A stretch of 64,000 bases of DNA from Streptomyces violascens (GTDB taxonomy: Bacteria; Actinomycetota; Actinomycetes; Streptomycetales; Streptomycetaceae). The translations under genes and the position numbers were made by a program. This document shows positions 42,248 to 54,147 of the stretch, piece by piece. Within the stretch, counting starts at the first letter, position 1, and each line of letters begins with the position of its first letter. The stretch covers positions 248,001 through 312,000 of the forward strand of contig NZ_BMUA01000004.1 in the NCBI RefSeq assembly GCF_014649955.1. The letters run 5' to 3'. A model generated the notes under the pieces. The model was given only the letters and a program-made list of their open reading frames with translations. It was not told the DNA's origin and ran no database searches.

Positions 42248-43951
42248 TCAATCGCTCAGGGTGTCGTGCACGATCCGGCCGTCCATGACAGTGAGCACGA
42301 CGGGCATGGACGGGATGTCGTGCGGGTCGGCGCCGAGCAGGTCCCCGCCCAGTACACACAGGTCGGCGACCTTGCCCGGCTCCAGGGAGCCCTTCCAGCC
42401 GTCGGCGAAGTCCTGCCAGGCCGCGTCGATCGTGTACGTACGGATCGCCTCGGCCAGCCCGATGCGCTGCTCGGGGCCGCTGACCCGGCCGGCCGCCTTC
42501 GACTCGCGCAGCACCATGGTGGCGACGCCCTGGCGCCAGTCCGGATACGTGACGGGGGCGTCGGACCCGCTCGCGACCCGTACGCCCGCGTCGATCGCGT
42601 CGCGGTAGGGCCACGCGTACGCGGCCCGCCCGGCGCCGACGAACTCCTCCTCCATGTCGGCTACGGTCCACTTGATGGTGGGGTTCATGTTGACGCCGAA
42701 CCCGTGCGCGGCAAGGACCTTCATGCTGTGCGCGGTGAGGAAGTCGCCGTGGATGACGTAGTGGCGGGCGTCGGGCCGCGGGTGCTCGGCCACGGCCGCG
42801 GCGAAGGCGTCCGCGACGGTGTCGCAGGCGCGGTCGCCGGTGACGTGGACGCCCAGCTGGTGCCCGGCGGCGTGGGCCTGTCCGATCATGGCCTGGATCT
42901 CGGCGATCCGCTCGGCGTCGTTCTCGCCGCCGACACACAGCGAGCCGCAGCCGCCGCCGACGTACGGCTCGTGCATCCAGGCGGTCTTGTTGGGGACGAT
43001 GCCGTCGGCGAAGATCTTGACCCCGTGGATCGCGAGCCGGCGCGGATCGGCGTCGCCGCACTCGTCCAGCCCGGTGAGCGTACGGGCGAACTCTTCGGCG
43101 GTGCTCGCCATTCCGGTGGGCAGGAGCAACACGCCTATGCGGGCGGTGAGTTCGTCGTCGGCGAGGAGGCGGCGGTACACGTCGAGGGTCTCGGCGCCGA
43201 GCGCGCCCCGCATGATGCCGTCGCCGCCGGGGCCGAGGCCGGGCTCGGTGTAGCTGGTCACGCCGAGCCGGGCGAGCGTGGCGAGGGTCGAGCGGACGGC
43301 GTCGGTCCGCTCCTGCCGGCCGAGCGGCGGCAGCGCGTTCTGGACCAGGGCCTGGGCCCCTTCGTGGAGCAGCCCGGTCGGCTCCCCGGCCGCGTCCACG
43401 ACGATGGCCCCGCCGGGCGGCGCGACGGCGTGCCGGTCGATCCCGATGAGCTCCAGCGCCTTGGAATTGACCCAAGTGGCGTGCCCGGAGAAGGAGTACA
43501 GGACGACGGGGTGGTCCGGGCTCACGGCGTCGAGGTCGTGTCGCGAGGGCTGCCGCGACGGATCGGCCACGCACTCCTCCAGGTAACCGGTGTCCCAGCC
43601 GTGCCCCGTCACCCACTGCCCGTCCGGCACCCGCCCGACGGCCTCCGCCACCGCCGACGCCACGTCAGCCAGGGACGACACGGCGGGATGGCCGACGTCG
43701 AGCGAGAGCGGCGGCGTCGCCATCCCGAAGGCGCAGCCGTGCAGATGGGAATCGTTGATCCCGGGCAGCAGCGTCGCCCCGTCAAGGTCGACGACGCGGG
43801 TGCCGGGGCCGACGAGCGGCTCGACGTCGTCCCGCCCGCCGACGGCCGTGATGACGCCGCCGGTCACCGCCAGGGCCGAGGCGACCGAGAACTCCGCGTC
43901 GACCGTGACCACGTGCCCGCCGACCAACACCAGATCCGCATACGCGTCCAC
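42248..43951 (-). CDS. YtcJ-like metal-dependent amidohydrolase
   Basis: 567 residues of the amidohydrolase superfamily, YtcJ group. Metal-site motifs: GINDSHLHGCAFG near 65, GHVTGDRACDTVADAF near 365 (HVTGD), HGDFLTAHS, and ASGSDAPVTYPDW near 445 with the catalytic Asp. These enzymes hydrolyse amide or ester bonds of diverse small molecules, and the natural substrate is unclear. GTG at 43951 has GGAAGGGA 5-6 nt upstream. Followed by the LuxR-type regulator. Confidence 0.9.
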   Translation of the reverse strand: MDAYADLVLVGGHVVTVDAEFSVASALAVTGGVITAVGGRDDVEPLVGPGTRVVDLDGATLLPGINDSHLHGCAFGMATPPLSLDVGHPAVSSLADVASAVAEAVGRVPDGQWVTGHGWDTGYLEECVADPSRQPSRHDLDAVSPDHPVVLYSFSGHATWVNSKALELIGIDRHAVAPPGGAIVVDAAGEPTGLLHEGAQALVQNALPPLGRQERTDAVRSTLATLARLGVTSYTEPGLGPGGDGIMRGALGAETLDVYRRLLADDELTARIGVLLLPTGMASTAEEFARTLTGLDECGDADPRRLAIHGVKIFADGIVPNKTAWMHEPYVGGGCGSLCVGGENDAERIAEIQAMIGQAHAAGHQLGVHVTGDRACDTVADAFAAAVAEHPRPDARHYVIHGDFLTAHSMKVLAAHGFGVNMNPTIKWTVADMEEEFVGAGRAAYAWPYRDAIDAGVRVASGSDAPVTYPDWRQGVATMVLRESKAAGRVSGPEQRIGLAEAIRTYTIDAAWQDFADGWKGSLEPGKVADLCVLGGDLLGADPHDIPSMPVVLTVMDGRIVHDTLSD

Positions 43952-44083
43952 AGAGGATCCCTTCCAGAACCGGGCGCCCCCATGGCGACCCGCGAACGAT
44001 CTCCGTGGACTATGGCCGGGCCGCCACCCCGCGCACATCGGTCGTTCCACCGATACGGGTGCCCGCGGTGGCCCGTCGGCGGC

Positions 44084-44494
44084 TCACGGCGGTCCGGGCC
44101 GCGCCCCGAGCGGGCCCGGACTCCGCGTCAGGACCCGCCCAGGACGCAACTCGTGGCCCTCGGGCGTCGCCACGCACGTCCACGAGACGTCGCCCCGGCC
44201 GAGGTCCACGTCGGTGGCGCCGAGGGCCCGCAGCCGGGCCACCTCCGCCTCCTGATCGCCGCCCGGGTACGGCAGCAGGTCGACATGGACGCGGTCCGGC
44301 ACGGTGTGCCCGTCGCGCGCGGGCGGGTCCGGCCAGACGAAGCCGCCGCCGGGTTCGACGCTGGTCACGCCGGGTGCCTCGCTGGAAAGGCCCCGGCCGA
44401 GCGCTTGCGCCCGGAACCGGCCGACCGCCGTGTCATCAACGGCCTTGATGTTCACCTGAACAGGTCGCAGTGCCCTGCCGGCGACCCTGTGCAC
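44084..44494 (-). CDS. VOC-family (glyoxalase-like) protein with a probable 3' frameshift
   Basis: Up to 136 residues. VNIKAVDDTAVGRFRAQALGRGLSSEAPGVTSVEP and RVHVDLLPYPGGDQEAEVARLRALGATDVDLGRGDVSWT are typical of the actinobacterial VOC family. After ATPEGHEL the family expects CVL; here the frame continues RPGRVLTRSPGPLG, while CVLGGS and a stop codon lie one frame over (stop near 44130-44128). A 2-nt deletion around 44147-44150 would explain it. The start is uncertain: GTG 44494, or GTG 44455 just before VNIK. Confidence 0.65.
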   Translation of the reverse strand: MHRVAGRALRPVQVNIKAVDDTAVGRFRAQALGRGLSSEAPGVTSVEPGGGFVWPDPPARDGHTVPDRVHVDLLPYPGGDQEAEVARLRALGATDVDLGRGDVSWTCVATPEGHELRPGRVLTRSPGPLGARPGPP

Positions 44495-44554
44495 CGCGCA
44501 GTGGCATCCGCACCCCGGTTGTGACCGACCGGCCGCGCCGTGCGGTGGCCCGGT

Positions 44555-45469
44555 TCAGGAGGCGCTCGCTCCCACCTTTGCCGCTGCGGCCAGGTAGGCC
44601 AGGACCAGGGGCCGCGCGTCGTCCCGGCGGGCGGCGACCGCCAGTCGGGACGGGGAGATGCCCCGGACCGGCACGGCGATCACCTCGTCGCGGACGACCA
44701 GCGGGGCGTTGCCCGTGGCGAGCAGTGCCACGCCCTGGCCGTTGGCGACCGCCTCGTACGTCTCCTCGGCGCTGCCCACCACCCCGCCGATCCGCGGCGC
44801 GACACCGTCCCGGGCGTCCAGGGCCAGCCAGTGGTCGCGCAGCGGCCCGGCCTCGGAAGGGAGGGCGAGGATCGGCTCGTCCAGGAGGTCGGCGAAGTCG
44901 ACCGCGCCCTCGTCGTCTGCCGCGGCCCGAGCGGCCAGGGGGTGCCCCTGCGGCAGTGCGACAAGGCGTGGCTCCTGGGCCACCACCGCGTACCGGTAGC
45001 GGTCGCCGTCCGGCAGCGGCAGCCACACGAAGGCGACATCGCTGGACCGGTCCGCCAGCCCGGCGCTTGGATCGGCCCAGTTGACCTGCCGCAGGACGGG
45101 CCGTGCGTGTGGATACCCGGAGATCAGCCGGGCGCGCAGGGCGGGCAGAAGCCCGCGGCCCGGGCTGGTGGACATGCCGATCACCAGGGTGTGCAGCTCG
45201 GCGGCCCGCGCCTCCTCCACCGCCGCCTCGGCGGCCTCCCACGCGGCAAGGATGCCGAGGGCGTGCGGCAGCAGGGCTTTCCCTGCCGCGGTCAGCCGCA
45301 CCGCCCGCCGGTCCCGGTCGAACAGCCGCACCCCGACCTGCTTCTCCAGCATCCGTATCTGCTTGCTGAGCGCGGGCTGGGAGACGAAGAGCCGCTCGGC
45401 CGCCCGGGTGAAGTTCAGCTCTTCGGCGACCGCGGCGAAGTAGCGCAGATCGCGTCCATGGACGTCCAT
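44555..45469 (-). CDS. LysR-family transcriptional regulator
   Basis: 304 residues. Winged helix-turn-helix at the N-terminus (LRYFAAVAEELNFTRAAERLFVSQPALSKQIRMLEKQVG), then an effector domain (about 92-295). Divergent from the short-chain dehydrogenase gene with 108 nt between starts, the classic LysR-target arrangement. The candidate operator is ATCAC-N14-GTGAT in that gap. Probably activates the dehydrogenase gene. Confidence 0.92.
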   Translation of the reverse strand: MDVHGRDLRYFAAVAEELNFTRAAERLFVSQPALSKQIRMLEKQVGVRLFDRDRRAVRLTAAGKALLPHALGILAAWEAAEAAVEEARAAELHTLVIGMSTSPGRGLLPALRARLISGYPHARPVLRQVNWADPSAGLADRSSDVAFVWLPLPDGDRYRYAVVAQEPRLVALPQGHPLAARAAADDEGAVDFADLLDEPILALPSEAGPLRDHWLALDARDGVAPRIGGVVGSAEETYEAVANGQGVALLATGNAPLVVRDEVIAVPVRGISPSRLAVAARRDDARPLVLAYLAAAAKVGASAS

Positions 45470-45480
45470 AACCCATGGCT

Positions 45481-45504
45481 ATCACGACAGGTCTTGGACG
45501 TGAT
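45481..45504. promoter_or_regulatory. Candidate LysR operator
   Basis: ATCAC (45481-45485) and GTGAT (45500-45504) are inverted, 14 nt apart, 11 nt beyond the LysR start in the divergent gap with the SDR gene. Confidence 0.45.
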
Positions 45505-45577
45505 CCCGGATCCGGATGAAGGATGGGATCCGTCGACGGGCCCGTCCCGTACGGCAGTTGACCAAGGAGATGAAGAG

Positions 45578-46420
45578 ATGACCGAGAACGGCAAGGTCTG
45601 GCTGGTCACGGGTGCGAGCAGCGGTTTCGGGCGGGCCATCGCCGAGGCCGCGGTCGCCGCGGGTGACACGGTGATCGGCACGGCCCGGCGGCCCGAGGCG
45701 CTGGCCGACCTGGTCGCCGCGCACCCCGACCGGGTGGAGGCGATCGTCCTGGACGTCACCGACGGCGGGCGGATCGACGCGGTGGCCGCCGACGTCCTGG
45801 CCCGCTACGGCCGGGTGGACGTGCTGGTGAACAATGCCGGGCGTACGCAGGTCGGGGCGTTCGAGGAGACCACGGACCGGGAGCTGCGCGATCTGTTCGA
45901 GCTGCATGTCTTCGGCCCGGCGCGGCTGACCCGGGCGCTGCTTCCGCAGATGCGGGAGCGGGGCAGCGGATCGATCGTGAACATGAGCAGCTTCGGCGGC
46001 CAGCTGTCCTTCGCCGGGTTCTCCGCGTACAGCGCGACCAAGGCGGCGCTCGAGCAGTTGTCGGAGGGGCTCGCCGACGAAGTGGCGCCGTTCGGCATCA
46101 AGGTGCTGATCGTGGAGCCCGGCGCGTTCCGCACCAACCTGTTCGGCAAGGGCGCGGCCCACCTCTCCCAGGAGCATCCGGCATACGCGGAGAAGGTCGG
46201 CGCCACCCGCAAAGCGGTGCAGGGCGGCGACGGCACCCAGCCCGGGGACCCGGCGAAGGCGGCGGCGGCGATCCGGCTTGCCCTGGACGCCGAGAACACC
46301 CCGCTGCGGCTCGCCCTCGGCAGCGACGCGGTGGACTCCCTCGTCGGGCACCTGGACTCGGTGCGGGCCGAGCTCGCCGCGTGGGAGAAGGTCTCGCGAG
46401 GAACGGACTTCGACCGATGA
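45578..46420 (+). CDS. Short-chain dehydrogenase/reductase
   Basis: 280 residues: VWLVTGASSGFGRAIAEAAV binds the nucleotide, NNAGRT follows, SIVNMSSFGGQLSFAGFSAYSATKAALE holds the Ser, Tyr (YSATK) and Lys of the active site. It belongs to the oxidoreductase/SDR group often paired with a LysR regulator. AAGGAG lies 8 nt before ATG 45578. Substrate unknown. Confidence 0.9.
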   Translation: MTENGKVWLVTGASSGFGRAIAEAAVAAGDTVIGTARRPEALADLVAAHPDRVEAIVLDVTDGGRIDAVAADVLARYGRVDVLVNNAGRTQVGAFEETTDRELRDLFELHVFGPARLTRALLPQMRERGSGSIVNMSSFGGQLSFAGFSAYSATKAALEQLSEGLADEVAPFGIKVLIVEPGAFRTNLFGKGAAHLSQEHPAYAEKVGATRKAVQGGDGTQPGDPAKAAAAIRLALDAENTPLRLALGSDAVDSLVGHLDSVRAELAAWEKVSRGTDFDR

Positions 46421-46544
46421 CACCCCCGCCCGAGCCCTCAGCCGCATCCGAAGCGCGTGGACGGCCCTGGGGATCCACCGTGCAGTGAGTCGTGGACGGA
46501 TGCGCCGAGAGCCGATGGACCGGCCCTTGCGCGCAGGGCCGCGT

Positions 46545-46575
46545 TTGACCTTGACACGGTGACAAGCCCTTCACT
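46545..46575 (+). promoter_or_regulatory. MerR-type promoter with 19-bp spacer
   Basis: -35 TTGACC (46545-46550), 19-nt spacer, -10 TTCACT (46570-46575). Inside the spacer the dyad CTTG-A-CAC-G-GTG-A-CAAG (46550-46566) is the expected MerR-family operator. The over-long spacer is the signature of promoters that MerR proteins activate by DNA untwisting. Confidence 0.75.
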
Positions 46576-46597
46576 GCGTGCCAAGGAGGTGGTCTCG

Positions 46598-47269
46598 ATG
46601 ATGATCACGAGGCAGGACACGAATGCGGCCCGGGTGCTCCAAGGGCTGGAGGACGGCCGTCCGTCCGTGCGGCTGCGAGCCGCACTGGCGGTCGGCACGA
46701 CGCCCGACCCGCGCTTCGTCGACGAGCTCGTCGAGCGATGCGCGGTCGAGCCCGAGTTCCTCGTCCGCGACATGCTGACCTGGGCCCTCACGCGCCACCC
46801 GGTGGCTGTGACCCTGCCCGCGCTGATCCGCGAAGTCCGCTCGGAGGGTGCGCAGGCTCGGAGCCAGGCGCTGCACACGCTGTCCAAGATCGGGGACCGG
46901 CGGGCGTGGCCGGCGATCACGCGGACGCTGTTGTCCGACGCCGACGACGAGGTCGCCCGGAGTGCCTGGCGGGCCGCGGTCATACTCGTACCGGAAGGCG
47001 AGGAGGCCACGCTGGCCGCGGTGTTGGCGACGCAGCTCGGGCGCGGTGAGCGGGAGACGCAGCTGAGTCTCAGCCGGGCACTGGTCGCGCTGGGGGATGT
47101 GATCGCGCCGGCTCTGCTCGCTGCGACGACGGCCCCCGACCCGCGCGTGCGCGCGCACGCACGCGCCACACGGCGGCTGCTGTGCGACCCGGACGCCGGA
47201 TTCGAGTTCGCGATCGAGGAGGCGAAGCGGGTCGTGGCTCTCGGCGGGGGCGGCCAGGAGGGACGATGA
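46598..47269 (+). CDS. HEAT-repeat protein
   Basis: About 223 residues of HEAT repeats (VLQGLEDGRPSVRLRAALAVG, FLVRDMLTWALTRHPVAVTL, ARSQALHTLSKIGDRRAWPA, DDEVARSAWRAAVILVP). AAGGAGG is 8 nt before ATG 46598. It ends 3 nt before the MerR-HEAT gene and shares its operon and its repeat type, so the two proteins may bind each other or the same partner. Cytoplasmic, non-enzymatic by appearance. Confidence 0.82.
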   Translation: MMITRQDTNAARVLQGLEDGRPSVRLRAALAVGTTPDPRFVDELVERCAVEPEFLVRDMLTWALTRHPVAVTLPALIREVRSEGAQARSQALHTLSKIGDRRAWPAITRTLLSDADDEVARSAWRAAVILVPEGEEATLAAVLATQLGRGERETQLSLSRALVALGDVIAPALLAATTAPDPRVRAHARATRRLLCDPDAGFEFAIEEAKRVVALGGGGQEGR

Positions 47270-47272
47270 GGC

Positions 47273-48271
47273 GTGTTGATCGGTGAGGTGGCGCGGCGGT
47301 CCGGGGTCAGTGCCCGCATGCTCCGGCATTACGAGTCGCTCGGTCTGGTGCGGCCCTCGGGCCGTACCGGCTCCGGCTACCGGGAGTACTCCGAGCAGGA
47401 CATCCGGCGGATCTTCCACATCGAGAGCCTGCGGTCGCTGGGTCTGTCGCTGCGCGAGATCGGACGCGCGCTCGACGACCCCCACTTCACGCCCTCGGCG
47501 CTCGTCGACGACCTCATCGGCCGGACACGCGAACGCATCGCCGCCGAGTCCGAGCTGCTCACGCGGCTGTGCCGGATCGATGCCGCCGGCCCCGCCGGCT
47601 GGGAGGACGTCCTCCAAGTCGTCGCACTCCTCCAGGCCCTGGGGTCGAAGAGCGCCGACGTGCGCCAGCGCGCGGCCCTTTCCTCGGCCGACGAGGTGCC
47701 GGTGGACGCCCTGGTCGAGGCGGCACTGAACGAGACGGACCCGAACGTCGCCGGGGCCCTTCGATGGGCGCTGGCGCGATCGGGCGACGACGGCCCGGCC
47801 CTGCTGGCCCGAGGCCTCGGCTCACCAGTGCCCGCGGTGCGCGAACGCGCCGTTCGGTCCCTCGCCGAGATGCCCGAAGGAGAGGCCGGCCCGCACCTGC
47901 GCGATGCCCTCGCGAACTCCGACGCCGTGGTCCGCGGGTACGCGGCTCTGGCGCTCGGCACGCGTGGGGCGGCCGACGCGGTCCCGACGCTCATCGACAT
48001 GATCGTCGAAGGCAGGAACGACACCGACGCCGCCGACGCACTGAGCATCCTGGCGAGCGACACCACGACGGCCGACCGGATCGCGACCGGGCTCGTCGAC
48101 CGCATCGCCCGCGACACCACGCGAGCACCCGCACGCGGACGGCTGACCCAGGCACTCGCGGGCATCCCGGGCACCCGAGCCTCCCGCGCCCTCCTGGAGC
48201 TGTCGCACGACACGGACCGTGCCGTAGCGCTGACTGCGACGTACCTTCTTCACCTGCGCGACGCCCGGTGA
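47273..48271 (+). CDS. MerR-family regulator with C-terminal HEAT repeats
   Basis: 332 residues. The MerR DNA-binding domain (IGEVARRSGVSARMLRHYESLGLVRPSGRTGSGYREYSEQDIRRI, 2-46) and dimerisation helix (to about 105) are followed by HEAT repeats (about 120-330: ALRWALARSGDDGPALLARG, AVRERAVRSLAEMPEGEAGP, VVRGYAALALGTRGAADAV). The usual small-molecule or metal domain of MerR proteins is absent, so the effector may be a protein. GTG start 3 nt after the upstream HEAT gene. The promoter at 46545-46575 is probably its target. Confidence 0.88.
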   Translation: MLIGEVARRSGVSARMLRHYESLGLVRPSGRTGSGYREYSEQDIRRIFHIESLRSLGLSLREIGRALDDPHFTPSALVDDLIGRTRERIAAESELLTRLCRIDAAGPAGWEDVLQVVALLQALGSKSADVRQRAALSSADEVPVDALVEAALNETDPNVAGALRWALARSGDDGPALLARGLGSPVPAVRERAVRSLAEMPEGEAGPHLRDALANSDAVVRGYAALALGTRGAADAVPTLIDMIVEGRNDTDAADALSILASDTTTADRIATGLVDRIARDTTRAPARGRLTQALAGIPGTRASRALLELSHDTDRAVALTATYLLHLRDAR

Positions 48272-48453
48272 CGATCACCCCCCTCCGATGCGGTGGCCCG
48301 TCCTCTCCGCCGGAGCGTTCGGGGCTGCCGGATGATCACGCGCCGACGGCGGCGGCCGGGGCGCTGCCGGGGGCGAAGCCGGAGGCCATAAACCGGAGGG
48401 CATAAGGGGCAGCTCGGCCGCTCGGTCACGCTGCGATCCCCGGCGCCCCGAGT

Positions 48454-50693
<2,240 letters not shown>

Positions 50694-50742
50694 GCGCCCA
50701 CCCGTCTCCCACCACCACCCTTCCAAGGAATGGGCTGCGCCC

Positions 50743-51663
50743 ATGAGTACCCGTAAACACACCGCACTGCCCAAGGCGCAGACCCTCATCGAGGCGCTGC
50801 CCTGGCTGACCCGTCACCACGGCAAGACCGTCGTGATCAAGTTCGGCGGCAACGCCATGGTCGACGAGGAACTGAAGGCCGCCTTCGCGCAGGACGTGGT
50901 GTTCCTGCGGCAGTCCGGCCTCAAGCCCGTCGTCGTGCACGGCGGCGGACCGCAGATCAGCGCCCAGCTCGACAAGCAGGGCCTGGTCAGCGAGTTCAAG
51001 GCGGGCCTCAGGGTCACCACGCCCGAGGCCATGGACGTCGTCCGGATGGTGCTCGCCGGGCAGGTGCAGCGCGAGCTCGTCGGGCTGCTCAACCAGCACG
51101 GGCCGCTCGCCGTCGGCATGACCGGCGAGGACGCCCACACCATCACCGCCACCCAGCACCGCCCCGAGATCGACGGCGAACTGGTCGACATCGGACGGGT
51201 CGGCCAGATCACCGCGATCGACCCGGGCGCCATCCAGGCGCTCCTGGACGACGGCCGGATCCCGGTCATCTCCTCGATCGCCCGCTCCCAGGACGACGGA
51301 CATGTCTACAACGTCAATGCTGATACGGCGGCTGCGGCACTCGCTGCTGCGCTGGGCGCCGAGACCCTGATGGTCCTCACCGATGTCGAGGGCCTGTACG
51401 AGGACTGGCCCAACAGCGACGACGTCATCAGCAAACTGACGGCCAGTCAGCTGGAGAAGCTGCTTCCCGAGCTCTCCAGCGGCATGGTCCCCAAGATGGA
51501 GGGCTGCCTGTTCGCGGTGCGCAACGGGGTCAACACCGCGCGCGTGATCGACGGACGGGTCCAGCACTCCATCCTGCTGGAGATCTTCACCGACGAAGGC
51601 ATCGGCACCATGGTCGTGCCCGACGGACAGGACGTAACGCACACACAAGGGGGAGTGCGGTGA
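50743..51663 (+). CDS. argB: Acetylglutamate kinase
   Basis: 306 residues of the amino acid kinase family: [14 protein letters not shown] near 27-40, [10 protein letters not shown] near 66-75, [20 protein letters not shown] and [11 protein letters not shown]. Phosphorylates N-acetylglutamate with ATP. The long N-terminal helix ([20 protein letters not shown]) is typical of arginine-inhibited hexameric kinases, so feedback by arginine is likely. 49 nt behind argJ; stop overlaps argD. Confidence 0.97.
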   Translation: MSTRKHTALPKAQTLIEALPWLTRHHGKTVVIKFGGNAMVDEELKAAFAQDVVFLRQSGLKPVVVHGGGPQISAQLDKQGLVSEFKAGLRVTTPEAMDVVRMVLAGQVQRELVGLLNQHGPLAVGMTGEDAHTITATQHRPEIDGELVDIGRVGQITAIDPGAIQALLDDGRIPVISSIARSQDDGHVYNVNADTAAAALAAALGAETLMVLTDVEGLYEDWPNSDDVISKLTASQLEKLLPELSSGMVPKMEGCLFAVRNGVNTARVIDGRVQHSILLEIFTDEGIGTMVVPDGQDVTHTQGGVR

Positions 51664-52856
51664 CCAACCAGGAGCTCGCACAGCGCTGGCAGCACGTCAT
51701 GGCGGACAACTACGGCACGCCGAAGCTCTCGCTGGTACGCGGCGCGGGCGCGACGGTGTGGGACGCGGACGGCACCGCGTACGCCGACTTCGTGGGCGGC
51801 ATCGCGGTCAACGCGCTCGGCCACGCCCACCCGGCCGTCGTGCAGGCCGTGACCCAGCAGATCGCCTCGCTCGGCCACGTCTCGAACCTGTTCGTGGCGG
51901 AGCCGCCAGTGGCGCTCGCCGAACGCCTCATCCAGCTCTTCGGCCGGCCCGGCCGCGTGTACTTCTGCAATTCGGGTGCCGAGGCCAACGAAGCCGCGTT
52001 CAAGATCGGCCGCCTTACCGGACGCACCCACATGGTCGCCACCCACGGCGGCTTCCACGGCCGGACCATGGGCGCGCTCGCGCTCACCGGCCAGCCCGGC
52101 AAGCAGGAGCCGTTCCGGCCGCTTCCCGGCGATGTCACCCACGTACCGTACGGAGACGTCGAGGCGCTGCGGGCGGCCGTCACCGAGGAGACCGCCCTCG
52201 TCGTCATCGAGCCCATCCAGGGCGAGAACGGCGTGGTCGTGCCGCCGGCCGGCTACCTCAAGGCCGCACGGGAGATCACCCGCGCCACCGGAACGCTGCT
52301 CGTCCTGGACGAGGTGCAGACCGGCATCGGGCGGACCGGCAGCTGGTTCGAGTACCAGCGGCACGAGGGCGTCGACCCGGACATCGTGACGCTGGCCAAG
52401 GGCCTCGGCGGCGGCCTGCCCATCGGCGCGACGGTCGCCTTCGGCGCCGCGGCCGAGCTGCTCAAGCCCGGGATGCACGGCACCACGTTCGGCGGGAACC
52501 CGGTCGCCTGCGCCGCCGGACTCGCCGTCATCGACACGCTGGCGGCCGACGGGGCGCTCGACCGGGTCAAGCGGACCGGCGAGAAGCTGCACGCTGGAAT
52601 CGAGGCGCTGGGGCACCCGTTGGTCTCCCATGTCCGTGGTGCGGGGCTGCTGCTGGGTATCGTGCTCAACGAGCCCCTCGCGCCTCAGGTGCAGCAGGCG
52701 GCTCAGGATGCCGGCTTCCTGGTCAACGCGCCCGCCCCCGATGTCGTACGGCTCATGCCGCCGCTGATCATCGGTGACGCGGAGGCGGACGCGTTCCTCC
52801 AGGCCCTGCCCGGCGTTCTCGACACAGTCAACGGGGACGGACGATCCGGAGAATGA
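51660..52856 (+). CDS. argD: Acetylornithine aminotransferase
   Basis: 398 residues of the class III PLP aminotransferases. PLP Lys247 is in [15 protein letters not shown]; other motifs are [25 protein letters not shown] and [15 protein letters not shown]. Converts N-acetylglutamate semialdehyde to N-acetylornithine. GTG overlaps the argB stop. Confidence 0.97.
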   Translation: MTNQELAQRWQHVMADNYGTPKLSLVRGAGATVWDADGTAYADFVGGIAVNALGHAHPAVVQAVTQQIASLGHVSNLFVAEPPVALAERLIQLFGRPGRVYFCNSGAEANEAAFKIGRLTGRTHMVATHGGFHGRTMGALALTGQPGKQEPFRPLPGDVTHVPYGDVEALRAAVTEETALVVIEPIQGENGVVVPPAGYLKAAREITRATGTLLVLDEVQTGIGRTGSWFEYQRHEGVDPDIVTLAKGLGGGLPIGATVAFGAAAELLKPGMHGTTFGGNPVACAAGLAVIDTLAADGALDRVKRTGEKLHAGIEALGHPLVSHVRGAGLLLGIVLNEPLAPQVQQAAQDAGFLVNAPAPDVVRLMPPLIIGDAEADAFLQALPGVLDTVNGDGRSGE

Positions 52857-52863
52857 GACGACG

Positions 52864-53406
52864 ATGACCGACGAGGCGCAGGACTTCGAGCCGGGCGGCC
52901 CCGCCGTACCGCAGACCCGCACCGCCCGCCACCGCCGGATCGTGGACATCCTCAACCGGCAGCCGGTGCGGTCCCAGAGCCAGCTCGCCAAGCTCCTCGC
53001 GGACGACGGGCTGAGCGTCACCCAGGCGACGCTCTCCCGCGACCTCGACGAGCTCGGCGCGGTGAAGATCCGCAATACCGGCGGCGAGCTGATCTACGCG
53101 GTGCCCAGCGAGGGCGGCTTCCGCACGCCGAAGGCGCCGCTCGGCGAGTCGGCGAAGGAGGAGCGGATGCGCAGGCTCTCCGCGGAACTCCTCATCTCCG
53201 CCGAGGCCTCCGCCAACCTGGTCGTGCTGCGCACCCCGCCCGGTGCCGCCCAGTTCCTCGCCTCGGCCATCGACCAGGCCGAACTGCACGACATCCTCGG
53301 CACGATCGCGGGCGACGACACGCTCATGCTGATCAGCCGCGACCCCTCGGGCGGCCAGGCCCTCGCGGACCATCTGCTGCGGCTCGCCCAGAACGACCAC
53401 CGCTGA
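52864..53406 (+). CDS. argR: Arginine repressor
   Basis: 180 residues. N-terminal winged helix ([24 protein letters not shown]...[19 protein letters not shown]) and C-terminal arginine-binding hexamerisation domain with [14 protein letters not shown]-type segment ([29 protein letters not shown]). With arginine it binds ARG boxes; candidates lie before argC and argH here. Last gene of its own operon, so autoregulated. Confidence 0.96.
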   Translation: MTDEAQDFEPGGPAVPQTRTARHRRIVDILNRQPVRSQSQLAKLLADDGLSVTQATLSRDLDELGAVKIRNTGGELIYAVPSEGGFRTPKAPLGESAKEERMRRLSAELLISAEASANLVVLRTPPGAAQFLASAIDQAELHDILGTIAGDDTLMLISRDPSGGQALADHLLRLAQNDHR

Positions 53407-53417
53407 GGGGACCCAAC

Positions 53418-53431
53418 TGCCGCGTGCGGCA
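53418..53431. terminator. Short hairpin between argR and the L,D-transpeptidase gene
   Basis: TGCCGC-GT-GCGGCA in the 32-nt gap between convergent stops. Likely bidirectional terminator. Confidence 0.5.
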
Positions 53432-53438
53432 AGCAGGT

Positions 53439-54131
53439 TCAGTACCGGGTGATCGCGGTCGGCCCGCTCGTCGTGCCGATCGCGATGTGCGGGCGCCGCA
53501 GGGGATGCACCCACATCAGCACCCGGTCCATCGCCTCGGCGGACACCGACACACAACCGGCCGTCGCGCCGCGCCCGTTGACGTGCAGGAAGATCCCGGC
53601 GCCCCGGCCGCGCACCGGCCGCCCGTAGTTGAAGCCGATGACGAGCGCCCGGGCGTACTGGCTCGCGTACGCCGTCAGATGCTCCGACTCGCCCGCCCGG
53701 CAGTCCCGGGGCAGGCCCTCCACCCAGCGGTTGTACCTGCGGGACTCGTTGTCCTGGCACCACCAGGACTGATCTGTCGCGCGCCGGTAGGGGTAGTGGA
53801 TGCCGTGCGGCGCGGGCGCGACCCCGAAGGCGTACGGCAGCGTGAACAGGCCGGTCGGTGTGGTGTCGGTGCCCTGGACGCGCGATTCGCCCTCGGCCAG
53901 GCCCTTCGCGCCGAACCTGGCGGGCGCCGAGCCCGCCGCCACCCAGCGCCCGCCCCGCCGGTCCCACCAGGTGAGCGTGCCCGTGGTGGCCCCGGGGGAG
54001 GGCGCCTCGGCGGTGATCAGCTGGCTTCCGCCACCGGTGTACGCCATCCGCCCGGGCAGCGGCTGCCCGGGGTGCGCGGGCACGGCGAGCGGGACGAGCA
54101 GGGACGCGAGGAGCAGGGCAGCGATGCGCAT
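53439..54131 (-). CDS. Secreted L,D-transpeptidase-family protein
   Basis: 230 residues. Signal peptide (IAALLLASLLVPLAVPAH, 3-20), then a YkuD-like domain ending with the signature H-x2-N-G-x5-GC-x-S (His183, Cys193 in LHVNGRGATAGCVSVS). Such enzymes form 3-3 peptidoglycan cross-links or attach proteins to the wall outside the cell. It converges on argR. Confidence 0.87.
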   Translation of the reverse strand: MRIAALLLASLLVPLAVPAHPGQPLPGRMAYTGGGSQLITAEAPSPGATTGTLTWWDRRGGRWVAAGSAPARFGAKGLAEGESRVQGTDTTPTGLFTLPYAFGVAPAPHGIHYPYRRATDQSWWCQDNESRRYNRWVEGLPRDCRAGESEHLTAYASQYARALVIGFNYGRPVRGRGAGIFLHVNGRGATAGCVSVSAEAMDRVLMWVHPLRRPHIAIGTTSGPTAITRY

Positions 54132-54147
54132 GCTCCGGACCGTATGC

